Positions 28,117 through 35,955 of a DNA stretch of 64,000 nt are shown here, piece by piece. The stretch's first letter is position 1. Every line of letters starts with the position of its first letter. Origin of the DNA: Actinomyces sp. B33 (GTDB taxonomy: Bacteria > Actinomycetota > Actinomycetes > Actinomycetales > Actinomycetaceae); contig NZ_JAMRYR010000003.1 of NCBI RefSeq assembly GCF_028437565.1, positions 372,001 to 436,000 of the forward strand, read 5' to 3'. The translations under genes and the position numbers were made by a program. A model generated the notes under the pieces. The model searched no databases, was not told where the DNA came from, and saw nothing but the letters and a program-made list of their open reading frames with translations.

Positions 28117-28735
28117 CGTGGGCCTCCTTGATGTTCTCCGCTGCCGCCTGGTCGTAGGTGACCTCGATCGAGCGGATCGCGCCGTCCTTGTGGAAGTACC
28201 AGGCGCGGACGATGGACTGAATGCACAGGCACGTCGTCATGACGATGAAGGCCGCGAAGGATCCGAGCTGGGGCCATCCCATGATGGGGGTCTCCTGCTG
28301 CGACATCGGGCCGGCCATGTAGATGCCGAGGTAGGTCATGTACGCCATGAGGACGGCGACGAAGACCCAGATCCCGGTGGCGATCCTCTGATACGCCTTG
28401 CCCTGGAACTTCTCGAGGAAGAAGTTGACGCCGACGTGGGCCATCTGGGCCTGGGCGACGACGGCTCCCGCGGCGATGAGCCACGGCAGGAGGTACGAGG
28501 GGGCCTCGGAGGCCAGATCGATCGACGAGTTGAAGATGTAGCGCATGGCGACCGCGACCGTGACCAGGAGGATCATGACGATGGTCAGCGCGCAGGCGAA
28601 CCAGGATCCGACCCGCAGGAACCACTGGTTGATCGGGTCGGTGGCCTCGAGCGGCTCGTCGAGGACGGACTGCGTGTCGAGTGCGGCAATGTCGTCTTCG
28701 GTGATGACGGCGCCATGGGGTGTCGTATCGCTCAT
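28109..28735 (-). CDS. dctQ: TRAP transporter small permease DctQ (system 1)
   Basis: 208 aa with four hydrophobic helices (about residues 45-67, 82-100, 123-145, 160-180) and the typical HVGVNFFLEKF segment after helix two. An N-terminal acidic tail of about 35 residues makes it longer than many DctQ proteins. Placed between dctP and dctM in the usual P-Q-M order. The ATG has an AGGGAAGGAGT ribosome site. Confidence 0.9.
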   Translation of the reverse strand: MSDTTPHGAVITEDDIAALDTQSVLDEPLEATDPINQWFLRVGSWFACALTIVMILLVTVAVAMRYIFNSSIDLASEAPSYLLPWLIAAGAVVAQAQMAHVGVNFFLEKFQGKAYQRIATGIWVFVAVLMAYMTYLGIYMAGPMSQQETPIMGWPQLGSFAAFIVMTTCLCIQSIVRAWYFHKDGAIRSIEVTYDQAAAENIKEAHDA

Positions 28736-28738
28736 CGG

Positions 28739-29773
28739 TCACTCCTTCCCTGCGAAATCGGCGCGGTTGGCCTGCGCGGCCTCGGTGATCTTCTGGAAGA
28801 ACTCGGGGTACTTGGCCTGCCACTGGTCGTAGACGGGTTTTGTCGCCTCGCGGAACGCGTCCTTGTCGGGATGGGTCACGGTCAGCGACTGCTCGAATTC
28901 GTCGTAGATCGCCTCGGTCTGCTCGGCCATGAGATCGCGCTGATAGTCGCGGGCCTCATCGGCGGCCTCCTGGATGATCTTCTGCTGGTCGGGGGTCAGC
29001 CGGGCCCACCGCATCGTCGAGATGACGAAGGGGTTGGTCTCGTACTTGTGCCCGGTGGAGGCCAGGTGGGGCTGGACCTCGTTGAGCTTGGAGCTCTTGA
29101 TGTTGACGACGGGGTTCTCCTGCCCGTCGACGGCGCCGGTGCGCAGGGCGAGGTAGAGCTCGCCGAAGGCCATGGGCGTCGGGTTGGCCCCGAGCTGGTT
29201 GAAGATCGAGATCGTCATCGTGTCGTCGGGGGTGCGGATCTTCAGGCCCTTGAGGTCGTCGGGCGTGTTGATCTCGCGCTTGGAGTTGGTGATGTCGCGC
29301 AGGCCGTTGTCCCAGAACCCGAGGACGTGGAAGCCCGCGGGCTCGGCCTCCTCGGCGAGGTAGTTGTGGATCTCGTCGTCGTCAACGATCGAGTAGGCGT
29401 GCTCGGAGTTCTCGAAGAGGAAGGGAAGGCCGATGAGGGCGGCCTCGGGGACGTAGGTGGCGAACGGTCCCTGCGAGTTGATCGACATGTCGAGAGTGCC
29501 GGAGGACACCGAGACCATCATCTCCGAGTCGGATCCGACGGCCTCCTGACCGAGGATCTGGACGTCGATCGTGTGGTTGGATTTGGCCTCCACGAGCTCC
29601 TCGAACTTCAGGGCGGCTTCCGATCGGGGGTTCCCGGGGGCGGCGCCGTGGCCGAGGATGATGCGGATGGAGTCCGTGGCGCGGGGGCCCGCCCCGCCGG
29701 CGCAGCCGGCGAGGAGGGTCGTGGCGGCGATGACAGCGGCAAGGCCGCTGACGACGGATGTGCGTCGCAGCAT
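28739..29773 (-). CDS. dctP: TRAP transporter substrate-binding lipoprotein DctP (system 1)
   Basis: 344 aa from the ATG at 29773 (AAGGAG 8 nt upstream). A lipobox LLAGC (Cys about residue 24) predicts a membrane-anchored extracellular binder. DctP hallmarks include DLKGLKIRTPDD with the Arg that usually grips the substrate carboxylate, AFGELYLALRTGAVDGQENP, and the C-terminal long helix. It probably binds a sugar acid or other carboxylate; the ligand cannot be read from sequence. It directly follows the SDR gene. Confidence 0.94.
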   Translation of the reverse strand: MLRRTSVVSGLAAVIAATTLLAGCAGGAGPRATDSIRIILGHGAAPGNPRSEAALKFEELVEAKSNHTIDVQILGQEAVGSDSEMMVSVSSGTLDMSINSQGPFATYVPEAALIGLPFLFENSEHAYSIVDDDEIHNYLAEEAEPAGFHVLGFWDNGLRDITNSKREINTPDDLKGLKIRTPDDTMTISIFNQLGANPTPMAFGELYLALRTGAVDGQENPVVNIKSSKLNEVQPHLASTGHKYETNPFVISTMRWARLTPDQQKIIQEAADEARDYQRDLMAEQTEAIYDEFEQSLTVTHPDKDAFREATKPVYDQWQAKYPEFFQKITEAAQANRADFAGKE

Positions 29774-29820
29774 GGCATCGTCTCCTTTGACGGTGGTGAT
29801 GGGAAGGGGGCGCTCGAGGC

Positions 29821-30597
29821 TCAGGAGATGTAGGTGCCGCCGTTGATGGAGTGGGTGCAGCCGGTGATGTAGGCGGCGTCCTCGGAGGACAGCCAGCAGA
29901 TCAGGGCGGCGATCTCCCACGGCTCGGCCTGGCGCCCGAGCGGAACGGCCTCGGCGAGCTTCTTCTCGGTCTCGTCGTCGCTGCCGACGCGGATCTCGGT
30001 GTTGACGACGCCGGGGGCGACCGCATTGACGGTGATCCCGTATTCGGCGAGTTCACGGGCCATTCCGCGGGTCAGGCCCAGGACGCCGGCCTTGGCTGCC
30101 GCGTAGGAGGTCTTGGAGAAGACGCCGCCACCGTGCTGGGCGGTGACCGAGGAGGTGTTGACGACGCGACCGTACCCGTTCTCGATCATCAGGGGCACGA
30201 GGGCCTGGGCGAGGAGGAAGGAGCCGGTGAGGTTGACGGCGAGGACCTTGTTCCAGGTGGCCAGATCGAGCTCGAGGAAGCCCATCGGCGAGGGGATGCC
30301 GGCGATGTTCGCCAGGGCTCCGACCGGGGGGAGGTCGGAGGCCGTAATGGCCTCGACGACGGCGGTCACGGACTCGGGGTCGGCGACGTTGACGGCGAAG
30401 GCCTGGACCGGGGCCTCGGGGACTTCGGCGCGAACGGCCTCGGCGGCGGCTGTGGCGCCTTCCTCGTTGATGTCCAGCATCGCGACGCCCCAGCCTTCGC
30501 GGGCGAAGCGCAGAGCGGTCTGGTATCCGATGCCCTTCAAGGACGATGTTCCGGTGACGACAGCGGTGCGCTGTCCGACTCCTGTGCCGTAGCTCAT
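29821..30597 (-). CDS. Short-chain dehydrogenase/reductase
   Basis: 258 aa from the ATG at 30597 (GAGAGA ribosome site). Classical SDR layout: the nucleotide motif reads TGTSSLKGIG, two residues longer than the usual TGxxxGIG, then NIAG (about 97-100), the catalytic Ser in NTSS (about 147-150), and YAAAK (Tyr about 165, Lys about 169). The C-terminus GCTHSINGGTYIS is typical. It should oxidise or reduce a hydroxyl group of the substrate taken up by the adjacent TRAP system. First gene of the operon behind shared operator-like repeats. Confidence 0.93.
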   Translation of the reverse strand: MSYGTGVGQRTAVVTGTSSLKGIGYQTALRFAREGWGVAMLDINEEGATAAAEAVRAEVPEAPVQAFAVNVADPESVTAVVEAITASDLPPVGALANIAGIPSPMGFLELDLATWNKVLAVNLTGSFLLAQALVPLMIENGYGRVVNTSSVTAQHGGGVFSKTSYAAAKAGVLGLTRGMARELAEYGITVNAVAPGVVNTEIRVGSDDETEKKLAEAVPLGRQAEPWEIAALICWLSSEDAAYITGCTHSINGGTYIS

Positions 30598-30642
30598 TGA
30601 TTCTCTCCACATCAGTGTGACGGCGAGCACCATCGCCCACCG

Positions 30643-30682
30643 CTGTTAACAGTAAACAATATGAGGAAACATTGTCAACAAT
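30643..30682 (-). promoter_or_regulatory. Promoter with overlapping palindromic operators for the SDR-TRAP1-transketolase operon
   Basis: Minus strand: TTGACA (30678-30673), 18-nt spacer, TACTGT (30654-30649). Palindrome ATTGT-CA-ACAAT (30671-30682) covers the -35, and CTGTTAACAG (30643-30652) overlaps the -10. The same element types recur upstream of the divergent TRAP2 operon, so the GntR protein between them is the likely binder. Confidence 0.7.
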
Positions 30683-30774
30683 AGATGTGGAGGATAGTGC
30701 AGAAGCCCTTCTTCACCCGGAAGGCGAGCGGATCTCCTGCGCTCCACACCCCGGCCAGGGGCGTCAGAACCGAC

Positions 30775-31467
30775 TCATTCGATGCCGACGATGTCCCGGG
30801 GATCCTGTGCGCGCTTCTGCCATACGCCGCCGGAGTTGCGCATATGCTCGACGATCGCATGACGGGCCCGCTCCGAATCCCCAGAGCGCAGCGCCGCGAT
30901 GATCGGACGATGATAATCGGTGTCCATCAGCCGCGGCCGCTCGTCGGACTCGTCGGCGAGGACGGCGACGCGCATCCGATCCTGGAGTTGGCGCCACATG
31001 TCGAGCAGCACCGTGTTCCCCGAAGCCGCGCACAGCGCCTCATGGAAGCCCAGATCGATGTCGAGCCTCTCGTTAAGGGTCATCCCCGGTTCGAAGGCCG
31101 GCAGCTTCGCCTCGATCTCGTCGACCAGCTCGTCGCACCGAGGCGACTGGACGATGTGGACGGCGGCCAACGCCTCGAGCGCGCCGCGGACTTCGTACAG
31201 CTCGACGACCTCCTCGGCGCTCTGCTGCGTCACCCGCAGGCCCATCCTGTCCTCTCCAACGACGAGGCCGGACTGCTGAAGGCGGCGCAATGCCTCGCGG
31301 ACCGTTCCCCTGCTGACCCCCAGCTGCTCGGCGAGATCGACTTCACCGAGTCGTTGCCCAGCACTCAACCGCCCCTCGAGAATCGCAGACCTCAAGGACT
31401 CCCAGACCTGCTCGCGCAGCGTCTGACCGCTCACACTTGGAATGCTCAACTCAACCGCCTTCTTCAT
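30775..31467 (-). CDS. GntR-family transcriptional regulator with FCD domain
   Basis: 230 aa. N-terminal winged helix-turn-helix with the GntR signature SAGQRLGEVDLAEQLGVSRG followed by TVREALRRL (about residues 36-65). The C-terminal all-alpha FCD domain (about 85-215) has the metal-binding pattern: Asp in DIDLGFHEAL, and later histidines in DTDYHRPII and ARHAIVEHM. FCD proteins sense carboxylates and sugar acids. It sits between two TRAP operons whose promoters share palindromes, so it probably represses both until the substrate is present. GC-rich like the host. Confidence 0.93.
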   Translation of the reverse strand: MKKAVELSIPSVSGQTLREQVWESLRSAILEGRLSAGQRLGEVDLAEQLGVSRGTVREALRRLQQSGLVVGEDRMGLRVTQQSAEEVVELYEVRGALEALAAVHIVQSPRCDELVDEIEAKLPAFEPGMTLNERLDIDLGFHEALCAASGNTVLLDMWRQLQDRMRVAVLADESDERPRLMDTDYHRPIIAALRSGDSERARHAIVEHMRNSGGVWQKRAQDPRDIVGIE

Positions 31468-31609
31468 TACGCCCTGCCCTGCGCATGTGCTGGACCGCTA
31501 GACGTAGTTAAACACTCGCGGAGTTCATCCTGACGCAACACGATCACGCAGGCGAGTGCGCCGCGGCATGCAGCCCTCTTTATCTGCGGGAGGAAGCATA
31601 GCCGCAAAA

Positions 31610-31653
31610 CAGTTAAAACTGACCAATAAGTCAGTTTTTTGACCATGAGGTCA
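31610..31653. repeat. Cluster of inverted repeats upstream of the TRAP2 promoter
   Basis: Three overlapping or adjacent palindromes: CAGTT-AA-AACTG (31610-31621), AACTGAC-CAATAA-GTCAGTT (31617-31636, followed by TTTT) and TGACC-ATGA-GGTCA (31640-31653). The middle one resembles a small rho-independent terminator; together they look like a multi-site operator. Confidence 0.55.
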
Positions 31654-31677
31654 GTCCTCTGATGACGCGGAACACCT

Positions 31678-31706
31678 TTGACATTGTGTTACAGCGCACA
31701 TATTGT
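31678..31706 (+). promoter_or_regulatory. Sigma-70-type promoter of the TRAP2 operon
   Basis: TTGACA (31678-31683), exactly 17 nt, then TATTGT (31701-31706): a near-consensus promoter. Transcription should begin near 31713, giving a leader of about 165 nt before the ATG at 31880. Confidence 0.8.
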
Positions 31707-31730
31707 CAACAGTAAGCAGTTAACCAACTG
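31702..31730 (+). promoter_or_regulatory. Operator-like repeats overlapping the TRAP2 -10 box
   Basis: ATTGTCAACAGT (31702-31713) differs little from ATTGTCAACAAT at 30671-30682, and CAGTT-AACC-AACTG (31717-31730) is a palindrome of the same family as CAGTTAAAACTG at 31610. A protein bound here would cover the -10 and the start site, so repression is likely. Confidence 0.6.
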
Positions 31731-31879
31731 TTTCAAGTCATGAGTTTCTTCCGGGCACACTGTCGTAACCGGTAGCCCTCCTAAAGGTTGTCATCAGTCG
31801 CGCCAGGAAACAGTCAAATAAATCTGCCTCATGACAGCAGCAATGGCGCTGCCACCATCAACAGTGGAAGGACCACCCC

Positions 31880-33034
31880 ATGTCGACACGTCGTGTCTAC
31901 TCAGCCACGCTGACCCTCATGGCTGCCACAGCCCTTGGAATCTCAGCTTGCGGCGGCGGTATCTCTGAGACCGCAACCCAAAGCTCAACAGGCTCAACTC
32001 CATCAACGAAGATCCAGGCCGCGGCTGATGGCGTAGTGCTGAGCTATACGACACAGCACACGGAGAGCACTCCCTTGAGTCGCGCCATTCAAAAGTACGG
32101 CGAACAGGTAGCGGAAGCCACAGAAGGTCGGGTCACATTCGAAAACTACTACTCTGCGCAGCTCCTTCCCGCGGCAGAGGTCGTCAACGGCATCGGTGAT
32201 GGCCGCGCCGACACCGGCTACGTCGTTGACGTGATGTTCGCCGATCAACTCCCGCTCACGAACTCTTCCTCCATTCCCTTCGATCGAACGAATGGGGTCG
32301 CCCAGGCTCAGGCGTACCAGAAAATGTATGAAGAGAATGAAGCTTTCAAAGCAGAGTATGAGAAGCTCGGGCTTCACGTCCTTAGCTTTTTGCCCATGGG
32401 GGAAACCATCCTGGGAAGTACTTTTAAAGTCGATACCCTCGAAGACCTTAAAGGGCATTCGGTTCGCTGCCTAGGATTCATCTGCGAAGCATATGAAAAA
32501 ATCGGTGGGCATCCTGCGGCAATCGCTTCGAACGAGATATATGAAGCCATGGATCGGAAAACCATCGACGGTTGGGCAGGATATCCTTTCATGGATGTTC
32601 CCGCTACACAGCTCCAGGAAGTCAGCCCAAATATGACACTTATCGGTCTTGGGCAATACTCCCAGGGAGTTTTCCCAATCAGCGAAAGTGTCTGGGAGAA
32701 GATCTCTCCGGAAGATCAGAAAGTGATGACCGAACTCGCTTCCAAGCTCCCCGAAATGATCGCCGAAGAGAACCTCAAAGCCGAAGGAGAAGCATGCGAG
32801 GTGACCACTGAGGCGAATGTGACCCTCTCGTCAATGGCTGACGAGGAAGTCAACAAGTGGAAAGAGGTCGTCTACGGCCCCATCTACGACAAATGGGTAG
32901 AAGCAGCGAGTCAGAAGAGCGGAACAGACGCCGACGCCTTTTACAAGGACCTGATGAGCGCATATGAGGAAATCTTGAAGGAAACGAACTTCAAATCCTC
33001 CTTCGTCGAGTGCTCTGAAAAATCTCAGCGATGA
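31880..33034 (+). CDS. dctP: TRAP transporter substrate-binding lipoprotein DctP (system 2)
   Basis: 384 aa, with ribosome site GGAAGGA about 7 nt before the ATG. Lipobox GISAC (Cys about residue 24). The DctP fold is seen in LLPAAEVVNGIGDGRADTGY, DTLEDLKGHSVRCLG (with the conserved Arg) and NEIYEAMDRKTIDGW. It is only distantly like the first DctP, so its ligand may differ. Codons ending in A or T are frequent, unlike the flanking genes, a sign of recent acquisition. The C-terminus has extra Cys residues (GEACEV, FVECSEK). Confidence 0.93.
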   Translation: MSTRRVYSATLTLMAATALGISACGGGISETATQSSTGSTPSTKIQAAADGVVLSYTTQHTESTPLSRAIQKYGEQVAEATEGRVTFENYYSAQLLPAAEVVNGIGDGRADTGYVVDVMFADQLPLTNSSSIPFDRTNGVAQAQAYQKMYEENEAFKAEYEKLGLHVLSFLPMGETILGSTFKVDTLEDLKGHSVRCLGFICEAYEKIGGHPAAIASNEIYEAMDRKTIDGWAGYPFMDVPATQLQEVSPNMTLIGLGQYSQGVFPISESVWEKISPEDQKVMTELASKLPEMIAEENLKAEGEACEVTTEANVTLSSMADEEVNKWKEVVYGPIYDKWVEAASQKSGTDADAFYKDLMSAYEEILKETNFKSSFVECSEKSQR

Positions 33035-33040
33035 GGTTGC

Positions 33041-33082
33041 ATGAGGGTTCGGGGCCCTTTAATAAGGGCCCCGAACCCTCAT
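33041..33082 (+). terminator. 17-bp perfect hairpin between dctP2 and dctQ2
   Basis: ATGAGGGTTCGGGGCCC (33041-33057), an 8-nt AT loop, and the exact complement (33066-33082). It begins 7 nt after the dctP2 stop and there is no T run. Likely an attenuator or stability element that gives more binding protein than permease mRNA, a common layout in transport operons. Confidence 0.65.
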
Positions 33083-33101
33083 CGATGGAAAGCAGGCCAA
33101 C

Positions 33102-33629
33102 TTGATTATTAAATCACTTGTCCAACGCGCATCCCAAGCCTTGGGACTCATTAGCGCAATTGCGACTCTATTCCTAATGCTCTTGACTGTTACTGACGTC
33201 ATTAGTCGATTGATCACTGGAGGATCAGTTCCAGGTCTCCTGGAGTTTACTGAAGTAGCTCTCGTTTTTCTCGTATTTTGCGGTATTGCGTACGGTCAGC
33301 AACAGAAAACGCATGTTGCCGTTACCCTCGTCACCTCTCGCCTACCCGAGAGGATCGGCCGAACGGTTGTAGTCCTGGGTCTTTTGATCATTCTTGCTCT
33401 ATTCGCCTGGGCCACTTTTGCGACCGGAAGTCAAGCACTCGATTCCGTCATGCGACAGGAAGCACGTTTCGGTCTCGCCGCTGTTCCTATTTGGCCTGCT
33501 CGAGTTGTCCTCCCGATTGGATTCTTCTTGCTTTTTGGTGAAACCCTAATACAATTACTCAATGTCATCGGCGGCCGCGAAAAAATTCGAGAGGAATCTC
33601 TTCCCGTAGAAAGTGAGATCCTCTCATGA
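33102..33629 (+). CDS. dctQ: TRAP transporter small permease DctQ (system 2)
   Basis: 175 aa with four hydrophobic helices (about residues 15-35, 47-65, 85-108, 125-150) and the segment YGQQQKTHVAVTLVTSRLP typical after helix two. The start is TTG with only a weak AGCAGG site 5 nt upstream; no better in-frame start exists before the first helix. Low-GC codon use. It overlaps dctM2 as ATGA. Confidence 0.88.
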   Translation: MIIKSLVQRASQALGLISAIATLFLMLLTVTDVISRLITGGSVPGLLEFTEVALVFLVFCGIAYGQQQKTHVAVTLVTSRLPERIGRTVVVLGLLIILALFAWATFATGSQALDSVMRQEARFGLAAVPIWPARVVLPIGFFLLFGETLIQLLNVIGGREKIREESLPVESEILS

Positions 33630-34963
33630 GCGGTGAACTTATTGCCATCATTGCTATAGCAATTCTTCTTGTCCTCCTCGCAGCTCGCGTTCCCGTTGGT
33701 TTCAGTCTGCTAACCGCTGGCATTGCCGGCCTTTTCATGCTCAACGGATTCAGTATTGCCAATACCGCACTTGCAACAGAAACCTATACAGCAGTCGCCA
33801 AATCGACGATGGTCGTTATTCCAATGTTCATCCTCATGGGGATGTTCGCCATGGAATCCGGAGTTGCCGTCGGAGCTTTCCGTCTAGCAAACAAGGTCGT
33901 TGGAAAACTTCCCGGTGGTCTCGGAATCGCGACGGTTCTCGTCTGCGCAGTATTTGCTGCGGTATCCGGTTCCAGTCCGGCCACGGTCGCGACGGTGGGA
34001 CGAATTACCATCCCAGAAATGCGCAAGGCCGGATACTCTAGGGAGTTCACTGCTGGAATCATCGGAACTGCGGGGACTCTGGGCGTCCTCATCCCTCCGA
34101 GTATTGTCGCCGTAGTCTTCGGGGTGACCACCGAAGTCTCGATCGGAAAGTTGCTCATCGGAGGAATCCTTCCGGGTGTCGTTTCAGTGCTGGTGATGTC
34201 GACGTACATCGTTGCGACTGCGATCCGGCATCCCGAGAAGGTCAATGACCGTTCCTATGTGTCTTCCAGAAATGAAGACCTCTCAGAAAAGAGTTCTCGA
34301 GAGGATCTTTACGCTCTGATCGGCGTTGGAATAATGTTCGTCGTTGTTATCGGAGGAATTTATACCGGTCTGACGACGGCAACCGAATCTGCAGCTTTTG
34401 GCGCACTCGCCGGACTTTCGGTTCTCATTGTCGCGCAGATCAAAAAAGGATGGCGAGCCCTGTACAGCGCCTTTGTGAAATCTCTGAAGGAGGCCGCTGC
34501 CACAACAACAATGATCTTCGTAATCATGATCGGCGCTAGTGTTTTCACAAACTTCCTCGTCCGCTCCGGAGCTACGAAGACCGTTGCCGATGCCATTCTC
34601 GGTCTGGGCCTCTCTCCATATCTCCTCGTTTTGGGAACTCTGATCATTCTCATCCCGCTGGGCATGTTCCTCGAGACTGTTTCAATTATTCTCATCACGA
34701 TGCCAATTCTCTGGCCGATGCTCGAATCCGTCGGCGTCAATGGCGTTTGGCTCGGAATCATGACCATCATCATGATTGAAATCGGACTCATGACTCCCCC
34801 AGTAGGAATCAACGCCTTTGTTCTGACCGGAATCGCAGAAGATATCACTCTCGGACAAACATTCAAGGGCTTGACTCCTTTTGTCCTCGTTCAGCTTGTC
34901 ATCGTTGGATTAATTTTCTCCTTCCCTGGAATCGTGACATTGCTTCCAAGCTTGATGCGATAG
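33626..34963 (+). CDS. dctM: TRAP transporter large permease DctM (system 2)
   Basis: 445 aa, slightly longer than system 1, about 12 hydrophobic helices. DctM motifs: AVFAAVSGSSPATVATVGRI, LGVLIPPSIVAVVFG, and GLMTPPVGINAFVLTGIA. Translation is coupled to dctQ2 through an ATGA overlap. Low-GC composition like the rest of this operon. Confidence 0.95.
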   Translation: MSGELIAIIAIAILLVLLAARVPVGFSLLTAGIAGLFMLNGFSIANTALATETYTAVAKSTMVVIPMFILMGMFAMESGVAVGAFRLANKVVGKLPGGLGIATVLVCAVFAAVSGSSPATVATVGRITIPEMRKAGYSREFTAGIIGTAGTLGVLIPPSIVAVVFGVTTEVSIGKLLIGGILPGVVSVLVMSTYIVATAIRHPEKVNDRSYVSSRNEDLSEKSSREDLYALIGVGIMFVVVIGGIYTGLTTATESAAFGALAGLSVLIVAQIKKGWRALYSAFVKSLKEAAATTTMIFVIMIGASVFTNFLVRSGATKTVADAILGLGLSPYLLVLGTLIILIPLGMFLETVSIILITMPILWPMLESVGVNGVWLGIMTIIMIEIGLMTPPVGINAFVLTGIAEDITLGQTFKGLTPFVLVQLVIVGLIFSFPGIVTLLPSLMR

Positions 34964-35023
34964 AGACTGAGAAGAGATCTCTGCCTTCCAATGAAGGGAA
35001 TCTAAAGACAAGGATCGTTAATC

Positions 35024-35890
35024 ATGGTTGAAAAAGTTACATTCGTAGGCATCGGAGCCATCGGACTCCCAATGGCCGTAAGAATTGCAGAAGCGGGCTT
35101 CTCAGTTATTGGAGTGGATCCCTTCGAGGCACAGCGAGAGCTCGCATCGTCTCATGGTCTCGTTGCAGAAATGGACTCACGATCGGCTGCAGATGCTGAT
35201 ACGGTCGTCTGCATGGTGGCCACGCCAGCACAACTTGTCAGTGCCACCCTAGGGTCCAAGGGCCTTTTGGAAAGAATGCGGGCTGGATCTACATTGATCG
35301 TGATGAGCACTGTCGGCCCTGATGCTATTACTCAGTTGATTCCTGCAGCAGAACAAAATGGGGTTCATTTATTAGATGTCCCGGTCACAGGCGGAGTGGC
35401 CGGAGCCAAAAAAGGTTCCCTCACTCTCTTCGCATCTGGATCCCCTGAAATCATTGAGCAAAACGCTCCTCTTTTGACTTCGATGGGAAGAATACTCGAC
35501 TGCGGTGCAACTCCAGGTCGAGGGCAATCATATAAGATCGTCAATCAGCTTCTCTGCTCTGTTCATATCGTTGCAGCCGCGGAAGCACTTGCCTTTGCGG
35601 AAAAACTCGGTCTGGAACCAGCAAATGCATTGGCTGCTGTTGAAAAAGGAGCCGGAGGCTCCTGGATGCTGTCGGATCGCGGTCCCAGAATGCTCGAAGG
35701 ACTTGACGCGGAAGTGACAAGCGCCATTGATATCTTCGTCAAGGATTCGACTCTTGTATCCGATACGGCTGATCGCATTGGTTTTGACGCACCGCTCGTC
35801 AAATTGGCGCAACAGAAGTATCAGCAGATGCATGATCTTGGGCACGGAAGAAAAGACGATTCTCAGGTCATCCAGACATATCGGAACTAG
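35024..35890 (+). CDS. Beta-hydroxyacid dehydrogenase (3-hydroxyisobutyrate/threonate dehydrogenase family)
   Basis: 288 aa NAD(P)-dependent enzyme. Rossmann motif GIGAIG (residues 9-14), substrate-binding motif DVPVTGGVAGAKKGSLTL (about 118-134), catalytic Lys about residue 171 with N174 in KIVNQLLCSVHIVAAAEALA. From memory the last stretch is closest to the L-threonate dehydrogenase branch (LtnD), not to 6-phosphogluconate dehydrogenase. It would oxidise a 2-hydroxy acid taken up by TRAP system 2. The partner genes of the known threonate pathway (kinase OtnK, aldolase OtnC) are absent. Low-GC; last gene before a strong terminator. Confidence 0.9.
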   Translation: MVEKVTFVGIGAIGLPMAVRIAEAGFSVIGVDPFEAQRELASSHGLVAEMDSRSAADADTVVCMVATPAQLVSATLGSKGLLERMRAGSTLIVMSTVGPDAITQLIPAAEQNGVHLLDVPVTGGVAGAKKGSLTLFASGSPEIIEQNAPLLTSMGRILDCGATPGRGQSYKIVNQLLCSVHIVAAAEALAFAEKLGLEPANALAAVEKGAGGSWMLSDRGPRMLEGLDAEVTSAIDIFVKDSTLVSDTADRIGFDAPLVKLAQQKYQQMHDLGHGRKDDSQVIQTYRN

Positions 35891-35895
35891 GGCCG

Positions 35896-35933
35896 AAAAG
35901 TGGGGGGCCTCCGTCGGACGCCCCCCACTTTTT
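35896..35933. terminator. Bidirectional rho-independent terminator
   Basis: Perfect 13-bp stem AAAAGTGGGGGGC / GCCCCCCACTTTT with an 11-nt loop; it ends in TTTTT on the plus strand and starts with AAAA, giving a T run on the minus strand too. It separates the plus-strand TRAP2 operon from the convergent nusB and marks the edge of the accessory island. Confidence 0.93.
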
Positions 35934-35955
35934 GGATGAATAGATTGAAGACGAT

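Larger units (their letters stand above)
31468..31879. other. 412-bp regulatory intergenic region between gntR and the TRAP2 operon
   Basis: There is no coding signal. The stretch contains several inverted repeats, a strong sigma-70-type promoter for the rightward operon, and a leader of about 165 nt. It is markedly AT-richer than the housekeeping parts of the window. The repeats and promoter are listed separately. Confidence 0.8.

Noticed and set aside
24975-35890. Sulfoquinovose sulfo-transketolase pathway or the known threonate pathway
   Set aside because: The split transketolase and the dehydrogenase family are suggestive, but no sulfoquinovosidase, isomerase, OtnK kinase or OtnC aldolase is present, so I do not assign either pathway.
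24975-35933. Insertion sequences, integrase or tRNA attachment site bounding the island
   Set aside because: I saw no transposase, integrase, or matching direct repeats at the edges; the only tRNA in the window is about 19 kb away.
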